Assembly: GCF_002959965.1 (NCBI RefSeq)
Contig: NZ_PREV01000026.1
Location: 193,501 to 257,500 of the forward strand
Direction: 5' to 3'
Origin: Microbulbifer pacificus
GTDB lineage: Bacteria > Pseudomonadota > Gammaproteobacteria > Pseudomonadales > Cellvibrionaceae
Length of the DNA: 64,000 nucleotides
Shown here: positions 62,555 to 64,000 of the stretch, one piece after another
Layout of the letters: each line of letters begins with the position of its first letter
How positions within the stretch are numbered: position 1 is the first letter of the stretch
Position numbers and translations under genes: made by a program
Notes under the pieces: generated by a model
What the model was told of the DNA's origin: nothing
Database searches by the model: none
Seen by the model: the letters and a program-made list of their open reading frames with translations, nothing else

Positions 62555-63085
62555 TTACAGCCAGGCGCGCCCTACTTCTGCCAGCTTGATTTCTTTATAG
62601 GGGCCTGGAACCGGGTCGTAACGCAGTGCCTGGGTGGCGCCGACTTGGGAGGTGTAATAGCCGATTACGGTAAGTTCTTTGAGTTGCTTGTAGGCAGTGT
62701 TCTCTTCGGAAGTGCCAAGCCGGTCATCCAGAGACTTAATTTTTTCTGTTTTACGTTCATCGGATAATGCCAGAAACTCATTTATTGATTGAGCGCACAA
62801 GCCCCTCAATCCGTCGACAAATAAACTTCTTGCCTTGGATTCCAGATATTCGCTCAGGTAAAAATCGATATACTCCGGCACCCCTGCCTGACTGGCCGAG
62901 GGTGTATCTGACTGAGGAATAATAATATCCGAGACCTGAGAAACGAACTCCAGTTCATCTGGACCTAGAAAGCCGGAAGGTTTCCCGGAAATGGCGAGCG
63001 CAGCATCCAAAGCTGCAACATCATTGACGAGCGCGCCATACCCAAGCACAGCCGAGATATTGATCAGAAAGTGTCTTCTCTTCAT
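62555..63085 (-). CDS. Gluconate 2-dehydrogenase subunit 3 family protein
   Basis: A 176-residue small subunit with an N-terminal twin-arginine signal (MKRRHFLINISAVLG) and the family segment DIIIPQSDTPSASQAGVPEYID. In related dehydrogenases this subunit binds the GMC subunit and carries it through the Tat pathway. The start at 63085 with GGTGG ahead is chosen because it places the RR motif at the N-terminus; the frame runs 18 codons further upstream into the preceding terminator. It lies 28 bases ahead of the GMC gene. Confidence 0.88.
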   Translation of the reverse strand: MKRRHFLINISAVLGYGALVNDVAALDAALAISGKPSGFLGPDELEFVSQVSDIIIPQSDTPSASQAGVPEYIDFYLSEYLESKARSLFVDGLRGLCAQSINEFLALSDERKTEKIKSLDDRLGTSEENTAYKQLKELTVIGYYTSQVGATQALRYDPVPGPYKEIKLAEVGRAWL

Positions 63086-63103
63086 ACAACCACCAGAAAA
63101 TGG

Positions 63104-63137
63104 GTAAAAAAAAGCCGCGTCTGTTTCCAGACGCGGC
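63104..63137 (-). terminator. Terminator of the TonB-dependent receptor gene
   Basis: Perfect 10-bp stem GCCGCGTCTG / CAGACGCGGC with TTTC loop; A-run on its left reads as a T-run on the minus strand. Confidence 0.9.
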
Positions 63138-63166
63138 AAGCAATGACAATCAATTGAAGAGAGGAC

Positions 63167-64000
63167 TTAGAAGCGCGCCTGGACACCAAGACGGAACGCA
63201 CGGCCAGTCTTGTACTCGGTCACGGTACGCGCTGTAGTCGCGTCGCCATCGAGCGGATTGCCTTCATCGTACAAGACCGTTTCGCCTGCACCATTTACAT
63301 CACCCAGATCCATAAAACGGCTGGTGAAGTAAGTACGAACTTCACTATCTGTCAGGTTTGTGGCCTGGAAGTAGATATCAAAGTTATCGTTCAGCGCATA
63401 AGTGGCAGAGAAATCTAGAGTATTGCGACCTTCCTGCCATAGGGCACCATTGTTCCAACTACGCTGTGCAAGCTGATCAGAAGTACCTTGATACGCTAAG
63501 CGCAGTTGATGCCCGTTCTGCTCCCAGAATACCGTTGCGTTATAACTATGCTCAGGCGTATAGGCTACTTGCAGTTCAGGTAACGTTACATTCGGATCAA
63601 GAGAAGAAACTTCCTGATCGTAGGCACTATCCTGATAGGTGTAGTTAAACATGGTACCGAGACCGGAAAATACGCCCGGAAGCATGTCGTAAGTCTGGGT
63701 GTACTGGAATTCAGCGCCGAGAATTTCCGCACCTTTACCATTCTTTATCTGTGTAGTCTGGAACTGGGCACAGAGCTGGCTCAAATCATCTGAATAAACC
63801 CAGTCTTCCGCAAGCTCAGGGAAATTCAGGATCCGACGGGGCATACAGCCTTCCAAATCATCCGCTGTCTTGATCAGGCTCGCTGCGTCGTAGGGCTCAC
63901 CATTCTCATCCAGCCCCAGATCACGCAAGTCATCGAGATAAGTCACAACGGTTTGAGATTCTTCGAAGTTCGTCATGTCTTTATAGAAAAGACCAGTGGC
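63167..64000 (-). CDS. TonB-dependent receptor, C-terminal part (5' end outside window)
   Basis: The minus-strand frame is open through the last base of the window (upstream residues read ATGLFYKDMTNF), so the gene continues beyond 64000. The visible 278 residues are the last beta strands of an outer-membrane barrel: GAEFQYTQ, NYTYQDS, LRLAYQGTSDQ, DIYFQATNLTDSEVRTY and a terminal FRLGVQARF ending in Phe, as barrel assembly needs. A pair of Cys (DLEGC, QLCAQF) lies in an extracellular loop. As the neighbour of agarases and a sugar dehydrogenase it probably imports agar oligosaccharides. Confidence 0.9.
   Translation of the reverse strand, partial: ATGLFYKDMTNFEESQTVVTYLDDLRDLGLDENGEPYDAASLIKTADDLEGCMPRRILNFPELAEDWVYSDDLSQLCAQFQTTQIKNGKGAEILGAEFQYTQTYDMLPGVFSGLGTMFNYTYQDSAYDQEVSSLDPNVTLPELQVAYTPEHSYNATVFWEQNGHQLRLAYQGTSDQLAQRSWNNGALWQEGRNTLDFSATYALNDNFDIYFQATNLTDSEVRTYFTSRFMDLGDVNGAGETVLYDEGNPLDGDATTARTVTEYKTGRAFRLGVQARF

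Overview
The window looks like a chromosomal segment of an agar-degrading marine gammaproteobacterium, most like Microbulbifer, Saccharophagus or another Cellvibrionales member. This is inferred from GC-rich coding sequence, Ser-rich linkers joining CBM6 modules, thrombospondin type-3 repeats, several GH50 and GH86 agarases and gammaproteobacterial housekeeping genes. No rRNA, tRNA, CRISPR array or intact transposase was recognised.

Bases 1-8,436 are housekeeping: the end of bacterioferritin, a monothiol glutaredoxin, argD-argF, and nrdA-nrdB (class Ia ribonucleotide reductase) behind a control region with DnaA-box-like and NrdR-box-like sites.

Bases 8,584 to 64,000 form one large agar/porphyran utilisation locus. 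(a) 8.6-25.8 kb holds most of the sugar catabolism. An operon (15113 to 10668, minus strand) carries an enolase-superfamily cycloisomerase, a zinc dehydrogenase, a KduD-like SDR and an AldA-like aldehyde dehydrogenase. It matches the published route for 3,6-anhydro-L-galactose. A second operon (sugar porter, SDR, galactonate dehydratase, GH50), with dgoK and dgoA nearby, matches the De Ley-Doudoroff route for D-galactose. A GntR and an IclR regulator sit here. (b) 26-32.4 kb is an unusual module: an ABC-type binding protein without a signal peptide, two class III CoA-transferases, an enoyl-CoA hydratase, a second AldA-like dehydrogenase and a cupin. (c) 32.4-32.9 kb is a scar of two broken gene ends. 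(d) 33-36.5 kb holds an eight-haem cytochrome with TPRs and an epimerase-like protein. (e) 36.5-48.8 kb has two sulfatases, a Tat-exported lactonase, a GH2 enzyme fused to FG-GAP/UnbV domains, a third GH50 and an organic-anion porter. (f) 49-52.8 kb is an aldehyde dehydrogenase / small-molecule kinase / divergent enolase operon of unknown pathway. (g) 53-60 kb has two GH86 enzymes. (h) 60-64 kb has a ThuA-like protein, a GMC dehydrogenase with its Tat-signal subunit, and the end of a TonB-dependent receptor.

The palindrome TTGTTAACAA, exact or with one change, occurs in eight promoter regions across this locus and probably ties it into one regulon; the FadR-type GntR protein at 9900 is the leading candidate regulator. 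The likely flow is: GH86 and GH50 enzymes cut agar, sulfatases remove sulfate, the TonB receptor imports oligosaccharides, GH2 and other enzymes release monomers, and the two sugar routes lead to central metabolism. The alpha-neoagarobiose hydrolase (GH117) expected for this scheme was not found in the window.
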